Program-made: the position numbers and the translations under genes
Part shown: positions 1 through 10,523 of the stretch, in pieces
How the letters are laid out: each line of letters begins with the position of its first letter
Numbering within the stretch: the stretch's first letter is position 1
Notes under the pieces: generated by a model
What the model was told of the DNA's origin: nothing
Seen by the model: the letters and a program-made list of their open reading frames with translations, nothing else
Database searches by the model: none
Assembly: GCA_021401465.1 (NCBI GenBank)
Contig: JADDMT010000006.1
Location: forward strand, 434,001-498,000
DNA from: Teratosphaeria epicoccoides
Taxonomy: Eukaryota; Ascomycota; Dothideomycetes; Mycosphaerellales; Teratosphaeriaceae
DNA length: 64,000 nucleotides
Direction: 5' to 3'

Positions 1-905
1 CTGGTCCCCCCGTTCGATCTTCACATCACCTGTCGCCGAATCGCCACCTTCCAAGTCACTCATGGCAGGTTGCCAGTGCAAGACAATCCTATCGCCCGTG
101 AACAGCTTGTCGACCTGTTCCAGAGACAGCCGCCGCGTCTCTGGGTACTAGAAATAGACCAGCGGTATGAAACAGAAGTTCAATACTAGGTACATGCGTG
201 TCAGCGTCAGCCCGTTTCCACTGGCAATTTCGTGCTTACTGGAGAAGTAGATGTATGTCTTGTAGCCAATGCTACTGATCGAGACAGGTGACAGGAGCGT
301 AATAGGTGATCAAGCTTGCAAGATCAATCATTTTCGCTGGGTTCGAAAGACATGCCGAAGTCGATCCAGTATGCCATCTCGACCGTCGATCAGCCCGGCA
401 CGCAGGGATCCAAATCATGCTTCACTTACCATCACACCAAATATGTTTATAGCCAACTCGACACAGAGCCCCTGGCCACGCTTTGAAGCCTTCATGAGCT
501 CGGCGTGCCAGACAGGGATCGTGCTCGTGTTCATCCCATTGCCGACACCAGCGATGATGCGGCCAGCGATTAGCTGAGCAATCTCATACGATGCAGCTTG
601 CAGGGTCGCACCAATGACCAAGATGAGGCATCCGATGGCGATTGACCATCTCCTGCCCAGTCTCTCCCCCATAGACAACGCAAATATGGCACCCAGGAAG
701 CATCCAATCTCGCAGATCGCCACGACGGTACCCTGAAGGGACGAGCTGCCATTTTGCTGGTATCGATCTGCGGGAATACTCGAGTGAACGCTGCACCTTT
801 CAACAAGCCTGACATTACACCTTGATCATAGCCAACAAGCGGGAACCCGCATCCTGCGGTCGAGCTGATGGCCTAATTGATGGCTCGGCCAGTGAGGTAT
901 GTCAT
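1..905 (-). pseudogene. MFS sugar transporter pseudogene (runs off window start)
   Basis: This is a decayed hexose-type major facilitator transporter read right to left. It begins with MTYLTGRAIN at 905, then GYDQGVMSG near 820, GERLGRRWS near 660 and the A-loop-like segment RIIAGVGNG near 560. A GTAAGT donor near 409 is followed by AYWIDFGMSF near 340. IGYKTYIYF (near 255) and YPETRRLSLEQVDKLF (near 130) mark the C-terminal end. Four lesions are visible: an in-frame TAG near 872 (after RAIN), a one-base frameshift near 755 (after DTSK), loss of most of the middle and C-terminal helices between about 330 and 275, and an in-frame TAG just before the YPET motif near 150. The family normally has about 500 residues and 12 helices; far fewer remain. 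The C-terminal tail continues beyond base 1. The family is clear, the substrate is not. Confidence 0.85.
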
Positions 906-1715
906 CGTTGATTGTTAAGTCTGGTATTGTAATAAAATTGTGCTTGCGTCCTTGATCTAGGAATTCTCTCATGCCAGCTCGCCGTTCTGTTCCACCCTTT
1001 GACCTCCCCGAGAGGCTGCTATAGCAGCTCTAGTCGGCCCATACCCACTACGCGATTACTCCACCTGTCCATTCTCTCCGCAGCCACAGCCGTGCATGCA
1101 CGGTACGATCTGCATGAATGAGGCGACACAATGATACGCATATTCGGCCGGGGTCGTACAGAGGAACTGGGTCCTATTAGCGTTCCAATTGGACGAATCG
1201 TGCGCTGTCAGCAGAGCTTGCAGACAAGGATATCTTCAATCTCATCGAAAGCGCGCAATATGCCCAAGATGGGCACCTTGGCCGCGTGTTTGCCAACACG
1301 CACAGATGTGGAGAGATGTAGTGGCGGTGAGCCACAACTGTGACTCCACCGACATAGTAGCGTTCAGAAAGCAGCCAAAGTCGAGAACAAGCCGAAAAAT
1401 CTGGATTGGATTCACTCGAGCAATAGCAGTCATGCTATCAGTCAACCAGCCAGTCAAGCGTTCGATAGGCAGAATCGACATTTGATCATCAACCAGCTTA
1501 TTAGCGGTCAATGTTTTGTTCACGGAGGTCATACAAGAAGCAATTAATCATCTCAACCAATCGACCGGTTTATCAAACGAATCATACACTGCGCACCAAC
1601 AATTAAGCGGTACGGCTGCACAGCACACACTATCATTATCGATCTATCAGTTATGATTTACTTCGGAGTCGTAGTAAAACGCCTGCGCTACTCCAGACAA
1701 TGCACGCCAGAACCG
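906..1715. other. Intergenic, no gene recognised
   Basis: Only short overlapping open frames are present on both strands, and none resembles a known protein. One minus-strand frame (1242-1532) has some protein-like composition but no family was recognised. The stretch lies between two pseudogenes and may hold further decayed coding sequence. Confidence 0.4.
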
Positions 1716-2610
1716 CTAGGCAGGAATCTCATGTCCACCGTTAGCAGACAGATCTGCTCTTGTCATAAGACAGCTTCGAGTAGCCAGCAGGAACACAGCA
1801 GGTGCCTTGTAATCTTCTGCTGCTCAAAGCCTGCCCAGTAAAGCTCACCTCGTCCGAGTTTCTTCCAAATCAGGCTTCTCCGCCAGCAAGTGATCTGCCG
1901 TAGCGGGTCCTGATGTAGCCCAGAGAAAGAGTGCTGATGCGGATGCCATACTGGCCGATCTCTTGGGCCCTCGATCTGCATAACTGTTGAACGGCGGATT
2001 TGCTTGTGTTGTAAGCTGTGCAGGCAAGGCCTCTGCGAGCAATCTGACCGCTCATAGACGCAATAAGGACAATGCAACCGTTGATGCTTTTCTCGATGAA
2101 GACACGCGAGACTTGTTTTGCTGTGGTGAAAGTGCCAGCCACGTTCACTCGCATGATGCCTGCGTCCAATCTAAACAGATACTCGACTGTCCAGTACACC
2201 AGCACCTACGATTAAAGTCATGAATGGGATGGTCGAGGACGGGATAGTCAACGGCTGGGATCATTTGATTTAAGCCCGCGCGCATGCTGTGGTATCAAAG
2301 AATGGAGCACCAAGCGCCTCACCTTGAGTAGCGAGGTCCTCCAAGATCTGAGAGACATCGGCCTTGTTGGTGCTGTCGCAAGTCTTGTACGTTGCGCTCA
2401 CTCGAACTGGAGGCTGGACCGCTCTTCCGCAGACGGCTCCCAATCGTTCGTTGTCCGCAAGAGAACAGGTTCTTGTTTGGTGCATTGGCGCTCGTCTCTT
2501 TTGAATTTGGAATCTCGTGAAGGAGGGCAATGTCACTGACAGGCCATGGCTGGTTGCTGGACTGCCAGCGTAGGCGAGACGGGTCGTCGAACATGTTTCT
2601 CTTGATGAAT
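1716..2610 (-). pseudogene. Short-chain dehydrogenase (polyol/xylulose reductase-like) pseudogene
   Basis: The fragments follow the order of a classical SDR of the fungal mannitol/sorbitol dehydrogenase group. They are DIALLHEIPNSKE near 2530, YKTCDSTNKADVSQILEDLA near 2380, VNVAGTF near 2145, IVLIASMSGQIARR near 2075, the catalytic-type YNTSK near 2010, then SLGYIRT near 1935, LLAEKPDLEE near 1885, and YKAPAVFLLA plus DLSANGGHEIPA ending at a TAG at 1716. They lie in different frames. There is a frameshift between the N-terminal pieces, another near 1900 before LLAEKPD, and two in-frame TGA codons near 1843 and 1825. The glycine-rich cofactor motif was not recovered. Loss of function is well supported; the former substrate is inferred only from family resemblance. 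Confidence 0.8.
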
Positions 2611-2749
2611 TGTGCCCCGACACGGGAGATGCGGAGCGCTTACAGTGGCAGTGAGTGAGCGGACGAGGCCGTGCCTGCCGGATTCGTCAAGGGAGCATCT
2701 GTAAGCGTCGTGCTTGGCAACAGTCCCCAGACAGCCATGCGGCTTTACG

Positions 2750-2971
2750 CATATAATTATTATCCCCGCCATGAGGAGAGCGCTTTTCAATGTTTCCTCC
2801 ATCATGATCAACTTATATGTTATATGAACCTGGTTTGCCTCGCAGCGTTGTCTGAAAGATAAGTATTTCCTGCCTGTTTCCTCTCATCCCTTCTTCAAAG
2901 TCTTACTCCTTGCCTTCGCATCCCAACAAATACAGCCAAGACAGATCGCACAAGTCTAGCTAACTCTCAAG
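2750..2971 (+). promoter_or_regulatory. Promoter and leader of the transketolase gene
   Basis: Two AT-rich TATA-like elements (around 2750-2762 and 2813-2824) lie upstream of a pyrimidine-rich stretch at about 2866-2925. That stretch is followed by an A-rich leader directly before the ATG at 2972. TATA followed by a CT-rich block is common upstream of strongly expressed genes in filamentous ascomycetes. No specific regulator site is claimed. Confidence 0.4.
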
Positions 2972-5272
2972 ATGCCGCCTGGTGCAGTGGAAGTCAGCAA
3001 TGGCGATGTCGCCCATCTGCCATTGAAGTTCGGCGGCAAGATGAATGGTGCAGCGAAGCATGTTGAGAGCGTACAGATGAAGGCTGCCGACAAGACACAG
3101 ACACAGTTCGTTCTGGCGAGCTGCAGATGTCTCATCGCCGACCTTTGTCAACAATTCAATATGGGCCACCCAGGGTAAGCACAACAATAGTCATGTGCTC
3201 CATACGTTGCTGACTCGATGGAAAGCTCTGCCATGGGCATGGCAGCCATTGGCGTCGCGCTCTGGAAATACGTGATGAAGTACTCTCCCAAGAACGCAGA
3301 ATTCTTTAACAGAGATCGATTCGTACTCTCAAATGGTCACGCATGCTTATTTCAATACTCGTTCCTGCACCTGACTGGCTACAAGAACATGACTTTTGAG
3401 CAGCTAGCAAGCTATCACTCCGATCGATGGGACTCATATTGCCCTGGGCATCCCGAGATCGAGCACGAGGGAATTGAAGTCACAACTGGCCCGCTTGGCC
3501 AAGGTCTTGCCAATGCCGTTGGTCTGGCAATGGCGACGAAGCATTTGGCCGCGACCTACAACAGGCCAGGTTTCGATCTGGTGAATAACATGACGTGGGT
3601 CACAATTGGTGATGCGTGTTTGCAAGAGGGTGTCGGAATGGAGGCGATCCAGTTGGCCGGCCATTGGAGACTGGACAATCTGTGCGTCATCTACGACAAC
3701 AACCAGATATCATGCGACGGCTCGATCGACATTGCCATGTGCGAGGATGTCAATATGAAGATGCGTGCCAGTGGCTTCCGTGTCCTGGAAGTCGGGGATG
3801 GCAACTACGACGTCGAGTCCATCGTCAAGGCTCTGGTCCAGGCTCGCGCTCACAAGGACAAACCCACTTTCATCAACATCAAGACGACGATTGGTGTAGG
3901 CAGCAAGAACGAGAATAAGGCTGCTGTTCATGGTGCTCCGCTCGGCAAGGACGATGTCGCTGCGATCAAGAAGAACTACGGTATGGACGAGTCTAAGCAC
4001 CTCGAGATCTCGCAAGAGGTGTACGACTTCTTCCGCGAGGCTGTACCGCGCGGCCAGCAAATGGAGCAGGATTGGAATGCTTTGCTCCAGAGCTACACAA
4101 AAGCGCATCCGGAGGTCGCTGCAGAGTTCAAGAAGCGAATGCGAGGCGAGTTGCTCGACGACTTTACCAAGTACATACCCAAGCCTGGCACACTTCCAAA
4201 GGAACCAACACCGTCGAGAAAGTCGGCTGGTGCCGTATGCAATCCGCTCGCGGAACATGTCGGGAACTTCATGGTCGGCACGGCCGACTTGTCTCCATCC
4301 GTCAACATGGCGTGGAAGACCAAGGTCGACTTCCAACACCCGGACCTTCGGACTGCTTGCGGTATCAACGGCGACTATACTGGTCGCTACATTCACTGGG
4401 GTATCCGCGAGCACGCCATGGCCTCTGTGTCCAATGGTATGGCCGCATTCCAAAAGGGTTGCATCCTGCCGGTGACCTCGTCCTTCTTCATGTTCTACAT
4501 CTACGCAGCACCTGGTGTTCGCATGGGCGCACTGCAGAGCCTCCAAGTGATCCACATCGCCACGCACGACTCCATCGGTACCGGTGAGGATGGACCGACT
4601 CACCAGCCTATTGAACTGGCTGCGCTCTATCGCGCGACGCCCAACTTCCTTTACATCCGTCCTTGCGATGGAGAGGAGGCCGCAGGCGCGTTTTTGGCGG
4701 CAGTGCCACGCAGAGACACCCCATCTATGATCTCTGTCGCCCGCCAGAATGTCGAGCAATTCCCGAACTATTCTTCCCGCGAAGGGGTGCAAAAGGGCGC
4801 ATACGTCTTCATCGAAGAGCAGAACGCCGACGTGACCTTGCTCTCTTGCGGGGCTGAGATGACATTCGCTGTGGGTGCTCGCAAGGTGCTCGCGGAGAAG
4901 TACGGCATCAAGGCTCGCGTTGTATCCTTCCCGTGCCAGCGTATTTTCGAAGAGCAGCCAAGGGAGTACCGCCAACAAGTCTTGGGCTTGGCGCCGAGGG
5001 TCATCGTGGAGGCATACTCTGTCAACGGCTGGGAGCGTTATGCTGACGCGGGCGTCTCGATGCACTCTTTCGGTCACTCGCTGCCAAGAGAATACGTCTA
5101 CCCGCGCTTCAACTTCGACAACGACAAGATTGCCGCCAAGGTGCAAGGCCTCTTACAAGAGGTGAAGACGCAGGGCATTGGTATTTTGAGAGGCGACTTT
5201 AGGGACTTGAACACGGACTACGTTCGTGACGTGTTCCATTCGCCACATGGAACTATTACAGACACCAAGTGA
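2972..5272 (+). CDS. Dihydroxyacetone synthase-type transketolase
   Basis: This is a thiamine-diphosphate transketolase of the dihydroxyacetone synthase (formaldehyde transketolase) type. That family moves a two-carbon unit from xylulose 5-phosphate to formaldehyde or an aldose. Exon 1 is 2972-3174, a 51-nt intron is 3175-3225, and exon 2 is 3226-5272, giving 749 residues; the join rebuilds MGHPGSAMG. Visible motifs are the diphosphate/Mg loop GDACLQEG through YDNNQ, the catalytic-type GIREHAM, and HDSIGTGEDGPTHQP. GDACLQEG rather than GDGCLQEG, with FYMFY-like and RPCDGEEA segments, resembles yeast DAS more than ordinary Tkl1. The C-terminus is DTK, so no peroxisomal PTS1 of the SKL/NKL kind is seen, unlike in methylotrophic yeasts. 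Two pseudogenes for sugar uptake and polyol oxidation lie just upstream on the other strand. Substrate choice between DHA synthase and transketolase is not proven. Confidence 0.9.
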
Positions 5273-5833
5273 AAAGCGGTATGTTTGACGACAGTGAGGG
5301 GTTTGTTGTGACTTTAGCGACGTTTCTTGAATTGTGTACGCACGAAGCGTTGGAATGTCGTACTGCAGTGCTGCTAGGTTTGATCAATATCACAGCATCA
5401 CAGCAATGCCTGCAAGGACGTCCGCAGTCACGCGAGAACGCCATCTGAAACGGTGCATTCAGTGAGCCGTGCTGTTCGAGGTATTGCCTTCTTTAGCCAT
5501 CCATGCCGTACTTCGATATTATGACCAGATATCTTGTCGTGCCAGACGACTGTGTCGTCAGATCCGTGTGCTGTACGATTCTGCTGTGATAGCTTCAGGG
5601 TCTCTTGACAAACAAGAGGAGTGCAACAGAGCGCGGTGAAGCTGTGAAGCTGTGCCGGCTATGTATGCAGATGTTCCAGTATCGTGCCAGCAAGATCCAG
5701 TGTGGTGCACCAGGGCATTGTGGCGTGCAGAAATGATTATAACGGCCATCTCGCGATCATCAACCTTCTTGTTTGCACTGTCGGACCCTGTGACACATCA
5801 CTCATTAGTCATTACTTCATGCGTTAACCTGTA
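5273..5833. other. Intergenic between convergent genes
   Basis: This stretch holds the 3' regions of the transketolase and HRQ1 genes, which point toward each other. No gene or repeat was recognised. Confidence 0.5.
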
Positions 5834-8800
5834 TCAGCTCTCATCAACAGGCTCGTCCTTGATCACAACCACTATATCCTCATCAACTTCGTCCACATTG
5901 CCAACCGCCTCAACGGCCACCCTCCTCACGCCACCTTCTTCCCTCTTGACTTCGATGACCTCAACGACCCTTCCTGCCCTAGGTCGAACCTCACTAGCCA
6001 AAACGACCGTTTCTATGCCCGCCGGAACTCTCTCATCTTCTGGGCCCCAGGGAAGCTTATCCACATCAATCTCCTTACCCAGGAACGACTTCAGAATGAC
6101 CTCCGCGCCGGCCTTACTCATGACCTGATTAGCCTCCTTGCACCGTTCGGAGCAGCAACACTCGAGGCAGCCTTCATGGCAATGACACGCTTCCACTCGT
6201 TCGCACGCCTGATGAAGCAACAGATCGATGAACTCAAACGCCTTTGCTGCGATGCCAGAGCCGTGCTGACCACCTTTTGCATCGTAGAACGTCAGTCTCG
6301 CAGGTCGCTTCCTACTCGTTTCCTTCTTTGCGAACTCTTTGATCGCAACTTTACATTCCGTTTTCACGTCGCCGGGCATACTGATGACGAAGTTGGGCAT
6401 CAGGCTGAGGATTGCATGCTCAGCCGCGTGGATCGCGCCAGCAAGATTCAGTCTCCTCGCGTTCAGGATCTCAATCGCAGACTTAGGCACGTCGAGCCAC
6501 ATGCCTTTGCTGAAAATGATGATCGGCGGGTTGTCTACTTGCACGGCATCGAGAATGCGACGCTTTTTGTCCACCTTGAAGAAGCCGAATACGTTCTGCA
6601 GCACCTTGATACTGCCAAAGAACGCGCGACTCAAAGATCCCGGGATCCGTCGAATGGCCTCTGTTTCCACCGGATCGATGTCGGTGAAGTCTCTTTGTTG
6701 CGTGGTCCAATCGACTTTCACGAGCTCGACCTTTGCAATCATTCGCTCGGTATCCATGTGCTTGACCAGGTACGTCAAGCCCTGGTGGAGGAAGATGCCG
6801 CCTTCGTAGATGGTGAAGAAGGCTCGACTTGCCTCGAGCTCCTCGAGGACTTCGTTTCGTCCATGCGTGGTATTGACAATCGCGAAGTGAGAGTCTTCTG
6901 TATCACGGATGGCTACCGTACGAGACGGATGCGGGAGGAATCGCTCAGCGGTGTGGTAGAACCCCAAATCGTCTTTGCGAAGGCGCTCAGAGCAGATCTC
7001 CGGCAGAAGTTTGGTGAAGTACTGGGAATCGGTATCTGGAGATATAGGCATCTCGTGAGCCGCGCACTGGATGTGACCTTCAAGGACAAGCATGTTCGTC
7101 AGATCGACCTGCAGCTCGCAATTGGGCTTTGTGAAGATTTCGTCCGGATTCGCCATGAAGTACTGATCCGTTGGGAAGCAGTCTCCGATAAGCACACTTA
7201 AGGAGTCCTTGTTCCTTCGCCCAGCTCTGCCGCTCTGCTGTCGTAGATTTGCAATCGTGTATGGGAAGCCAACTGTCACCACCGCATCCAAAGAGCCGAT
7301 ATCCACGCCCAGCTCGAGAGCATTAGTGCCGATTATGCCCACAAGTTTGCCGTCGAACATCTCTTTCTCGATGCGACGGCGATCTTGTGGTGTGTAGCCA
7401 CCTCTATATGCCATGACGCGATTCATGACTTCGCTGCGCTCAAGTGCCTGAAGTTCGTTCTTGACAGCGGTCGTGAGGATCTCGCACTGCTTCCTCACCC
7501 TGCAAAATGCTATCACCCTCACACCTCTCAGTATTAGCTGACAGAATAGTCGAGCTGTCTCAGCGAAAGTGTCACCTCGGCCAGAGGATGGATCACCAGG
7601 GTCCTTGAACGGCGTATTCCAGCACAAGAACTCTTTCCTCCCGCTGGGAGAGCCGTCAAAGTCGACGAGCTCGACGTCCTCAATGCCGAAGAGGGTGCGC
7701 ATATGCTCCTGTGGATTTGCGACCGTTGCGGAACAGCTGATGAACTTGACTTTCCTGTTTCCGACTGCTGCGCATACCCTGCGAAGCCGCCGCATGATCA
7801 GGGCAACGTGAGCCCCGAACAGACCGTTGTAGACATGCAACTCGTCCATGACGACATATCGAAGGTTTCGAAGAAACGTACGCCACTTCTCTTCTTGGGG
7901 TAGGATGGTGATGTGTAACATATCAGGGTTGGTAAAGATGATTCGCGCCTCGTCCCGGATGGTGTTGCGATCCTGCATTGCTGTATCACCATCGAAGGTC
8001 TCGCACATAATTGCTTCCAGACCCGGGAGGTACGACAGCAGGTCTTTGAGTGATCGCCGCTGGTCTTGCGCCAAGGCTTTAGTCGGAAAGATATACATTG
8101 CCCTTGTCGCAGGGTCGTGTTCCAGTTCGTGGAGAACGGGAATCTGGTAGATAAGACTCTTGCCTGAAGAAGTTGAAGTCGAGACTATGACGTGCTTGCT
8201 TTCGTGCAATGCGTTGATTGCTTCAGCTTGATGAGAATAGAGATTCGTGATATTGCGAGTGTTGTACAATGCATTGACAAGGTCCTGGGATAGAGGGAAG
8301 GCCAGCTCGCCGTAGACAGGTTCTTGCGGATCGAAGACCCGGTGGCCATCAGGGACAATCTGTTCCGTATACCACTCTGCGCCTTTCAACTCCCGAATGA
8401 TTTCTGGGATGCTCTTGCGTTCTGTCGGTATACTCTTTGGTAATGTATCTTCAGGTGCGGGCGTGGCGTCTCGAGTCCTGCTCGGCGTCGGGATGAAAGG
8501 CTTGTGTTCGTCCTCCAGTCTGTCAAGAGGATCTACACCTTGCAACTGACACTCGTTCAGCCAGGCATTGATGGCAGATGTGAATTTGGCATTCCGCTTC
8601 TCAATCAGCTTCATCATCTGCTTCTGGCTGAACACGGGCATCTTCAGATCCTCTTCTCGCAGCTTCCTCGTTGCTTTTGTCGGCTCGCCGGTCTTGGCAT
8701 GAGTGACTTGTCGTTTCAGATCTCCATCAACGAACTCGAAGAGCAGTACTTCGCTGTACTCATCTTTGCCTTCGGCCGCTCGCCGGTTCCGCTCCTCCAT

Positions 8801-9328
8801 GGGATTTTCGGGGAACAGATCTTGCACACTCTTCTTGCCTCTCAGATCCTCTTCGCCCATCAACGCGACCTGCAACATCTGTTCGTCCACATATGCAAAG
8901 TTGATGGCGTGCGGGATCAACCGCTTGACCTTGGCCACATCCTCGATGCGAAGTTCACGCTTGGTGTTCGCTTCTACCGAGCGTTTGATGGTCTCAAAGG
9001 TGGTGGCGAGGTGTTTGCGAGTACAGCAGAAAGTGTAGACGAGATTCAATGCCTTGTGTAGCGTGGCGAGCCTGGTGAAGGCTTCCGGCCATGGTATCGA
9101 CGTTTCCACGACTGTGGACGAGTCGCGGCGCACCAGACCCGGCGTGTCGCCGCTCTTCACCGTGCGCCGGGCCTTCTGACCGCCATCTTGGGTTTTGGTC
9201 GGGACTGTTGTGCTTGAAGCGGCGGCACTCTCGCCATCGCCTCCGTTCTCTTCAGCCTCTGCTTGTCTCTTTCGCTTGGGCTTCCGCACGAGCTGATTCG
9301 ACACCGTCGCTGCTTGTAGCTTGACCAT
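5834..9328 (-). CDS. HRQ1: Hrq1-type RecQ-like DNA helicase with C-terminal DUF1998/zinc region
   Basis: A single exon encodes 1164 residues, the usual size for fungal Hrq1, a 3'-5' superfamily 2 helicase used in DNA crosslink repair and genome stability in the nucleus. A basic, disordered N-terminus with a KRKRQ-like nuclear signal covers about the first 80 residues. Walker A STSTSSGKS lies near residue 385, the Walker B box is DELH near 480, and SCSATVANP is motif III. ALELGVDIG and QQSGRAGRR are motifs V and VI. The C-terminal region carries a four-cysteine cluster, CHCHEGCLECC near 1065, as in the Hrq1/MrfA family. The 439-bp upstream gap is shared with a divergent gene and contains a perfect ACGCGT at 9443-9448. 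No disruption was seen. Confidence 0.93.
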   Translation of the reverse strand: MVKLQAATVSNQLVRKPKRKRQAEAEENGGDGESAAASSTTVPTKTQDGGQKARRTVKSGDTPGLVRRDSSTVVETSIPWPEAFTRLATLHKALNLVYTFCCTRKHLATTFETIKRSVEANTKRELRIEDVAKVKRLIPHAINFAYVDEQMLQVALMGEEDLRGKKSVQDLFPENPMEERNRRAAEGKDEYSEVLLFEFVDGDLKRQVTHAKTGEPTKATRKLREEDLKMPVFSQKQMMKLIEKRNAKFTSAINAWLNECQLQGVDPLDRLEDEHKPFIPTPSRTRDATPAPEDTLPKSIPTERKSIPEIIRELKGAEWYTEQIVPDGHRVFDPQEPVYGELAFPLSQDLVNALYNTRNITNLYSHQAEAINALHESKHVIVSTSTSSGKSLIYQIPVLHELEHDPATRAMYIFPTKALAQDQRRSLKDLLSYLPGLEAIMCETFDGDTAMQDRNTIRDEARIIFTNPDMLHITILPQEEKWRTFLRNLRYVVMDELHVYNGLFGAHVALIMRRLRRVCAAVGNRKVKFISCSATVANPQEHMRTLFGIEDVELVDFDGSPSGRKEFLCWNTPFKDPGDPSSGRGDTFAETARLFCQLILRGVRVIAFCRVRKQCEILTTAVKNELQALERSEVMNRVMAYRGGYTPQDRRRIEKEMFDGKLVGIIGTNALELGVDIGSLDAVVTVGFPYTIANLRQQSGRAGRRNKDSLSVLIGDCFPTDQYFMANPDEIFTKPNCELQVDLTNMLVLEGHIQCAAHEMPISPDTDSQYFTKLLPEICSERLRKDDLGFYHTAERFLPHPSRTVAIRDTEDSHFAIVNTTHGRNEVLEELEASRAFFTIYEGGIFLHQGLTYLVKHMDTERMIAKVELVKVDWTTQQRDFTDIDPVETEAIRRIPGSLSRAFFGSIKVLQNVFGFFKVDKKRRILDAVQVDNPPIIIFSKGMWLDVPKSAIEILNARRLNLAGAIHAAEHAILSLMPNFVISMPGDVKTECKVAIKEFAKKETSRKRPARLTFYDAKGGQHGSGIAAKAFEFIDLLLHQACERVEACHCHEGCLECCCSERCKEANQVMSKAGAEVILKSFLGKEIDVDKLPWGPEDERVPAGIETVVLASEVRPRAGRVVEVIEVKREEGGVRRVAVEAVGNVDEVDEDIVVVIKDEPVDES

Positions 9329-9767
9329 CCTCGCGCCAAGCCTTCCGCTCCTGCCACTTGCTTGGCGGCGGGGCCACTACCAGCTACATGTGCGTGTTCC
9401 TGCCGGAGGCGCGAGAAGAGGAAGGCACGACACGTCATGACCACGCGTCAACGGACGCCACAGTGGCGCGGTAGTCACGTGCTGTCGATTCAGCAGCTCC
9501 GCAAATCACAGCTCACAACGTTGACCGAGACACGACCACTTCGGGCGGCGAGAATCGACTGACTCGGCTTACATGGGCAGCAGCCAGAGTTCTCCAGACG
9601 AGTGGTAAGCTTGGCACAGGAAGATGGAAAAGCCGTAAATATCTTCCGAGCACCCGCCATTTTTGACTGGGATTTGCAACAGACGCGGCATTGTCCAGTC
9701 CCATCAGGCCTCCTCAATCTCCAGCGGTTGGTCCTCGTCGAGTATACCGCAAATCGACTGACAGACT
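9329..9767. promoter_or_regulatory. Divergent promoter region between HRQ1 and the 9768 gene
   Basis: This gap lies between two start codons facing away from each other. It contains ACGCGT at 9443-9448 (the MCB/MBF core known from yeast G1/S genes) and a CACGTG E-box at 9476-9481. Both are exact words, but function is inferred only from word identity and position. Confidence 0.4.
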
Positions 9768-10523
9768 ATGGCTGCCGCGCTCGCATCCTTCAATCCCGCC
9801 ACTGCCGGAAAGCACGATCCAGGTAGCATTATCATCCTCTTCGATGGCCGGGACCAGGGTCCAGAGGAGGCAGGTGTCGATGCGAAAGGTGTGCAGATGA
9901 GCAAGCTGAGTAGCTACTACGTCTGGGGCTTGCAGAAATTGGGTAGGACTCATTACTGGAATCCTCCGGATCTGGATCCTGGAACGCTGAGACTGGTGTG
10001 GTGGACTGTGAGTCTATTCTTCCTTGCTCTTCCCGAAGGTCTTTTGGTGTCTATATGCTTCAGCTCGGGTGACGCAATTTCGGTGGTATATGCTGCAGGC
10101 GACATGAATCATACACACTGCAAATGAGATGAAAAATCACCTACATGCTAACTCGCACCACAGCACGCCGGCAACGAAGGGCACAGAGACTTTACCCTCT
10201 TCCAATGCTCGGCCGTCAAAGAAATGTTCAACTCTCTAACCGCTGAAGGCTTCCGTCCCATGATACTTGGCTGGTCTGGTGAGAACCCATACCCGATGAT
10301 CGGTGGTGTGGCGCCAGAGCCCGCGCCTGCGAAATCGAAGATTCCTGGACCGACGCGAGCGGCCGCTTCAGCGAGTGCGAGCTACAGTGGGCATGGTGGA
10401 GCGGCGGGGAGCACGCCACTTCAGAGAGTAATGGCGATCATCGACAAGGAAGAGGAGAGAGAGGCAAAGAGGAGGGCAGAAGAAGTCAGGATTGCTGAGA
10501 AGGCCGATGGGTTGGTTGTCTAG
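9768..10523 (+). CDS. Uncharacterised conserved-looking fungal protein
   Basis: The model has two exons, 9768-10007 and 10164-10523, with a 156-nt intron (donor GTGAGT, acceptor CACAG), giving 199 residues. The join makes a tryptophan- and histidine-rich segment, WWTHAGNEGHRDFTLFQ, typical of a folded, conserved core. Residues 1-110 look globular (SIIILFDGRDQG, SSYYVWGLQKLG). A proline/alanine/serine-rich linker follows, then a charged C-terminal helix (DKEEEREAKRRAEEVR). There is no signal peptide, membrane segment or recognised domain. Codon use fits a real gene. No family was recognised and no function is proposed. It is divergent from HRQ1. Confidence 0.75.

Noticed and set aside
1..2610. 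Repeat-induced point mutation as the cause of the pseudogenes
   Set aside because: The lesions include indels and a deletion, and the stops are not all explained by C-to-T changes. The region is not strikingly AT-rich.
3710..5146. 478-codon open frame on the minus strand opposite the transketolase
   Set aside because: It is a shadow of the strongly biased coding strand. It has no recognisable domain, while the plus strand carries a complete enzyme.
6176..7201. 341-codon frame opposite HRQ1
   Set aside because: Antisense shadow of a conserved helicase; the composition follows the reverse codons and no family features appear.
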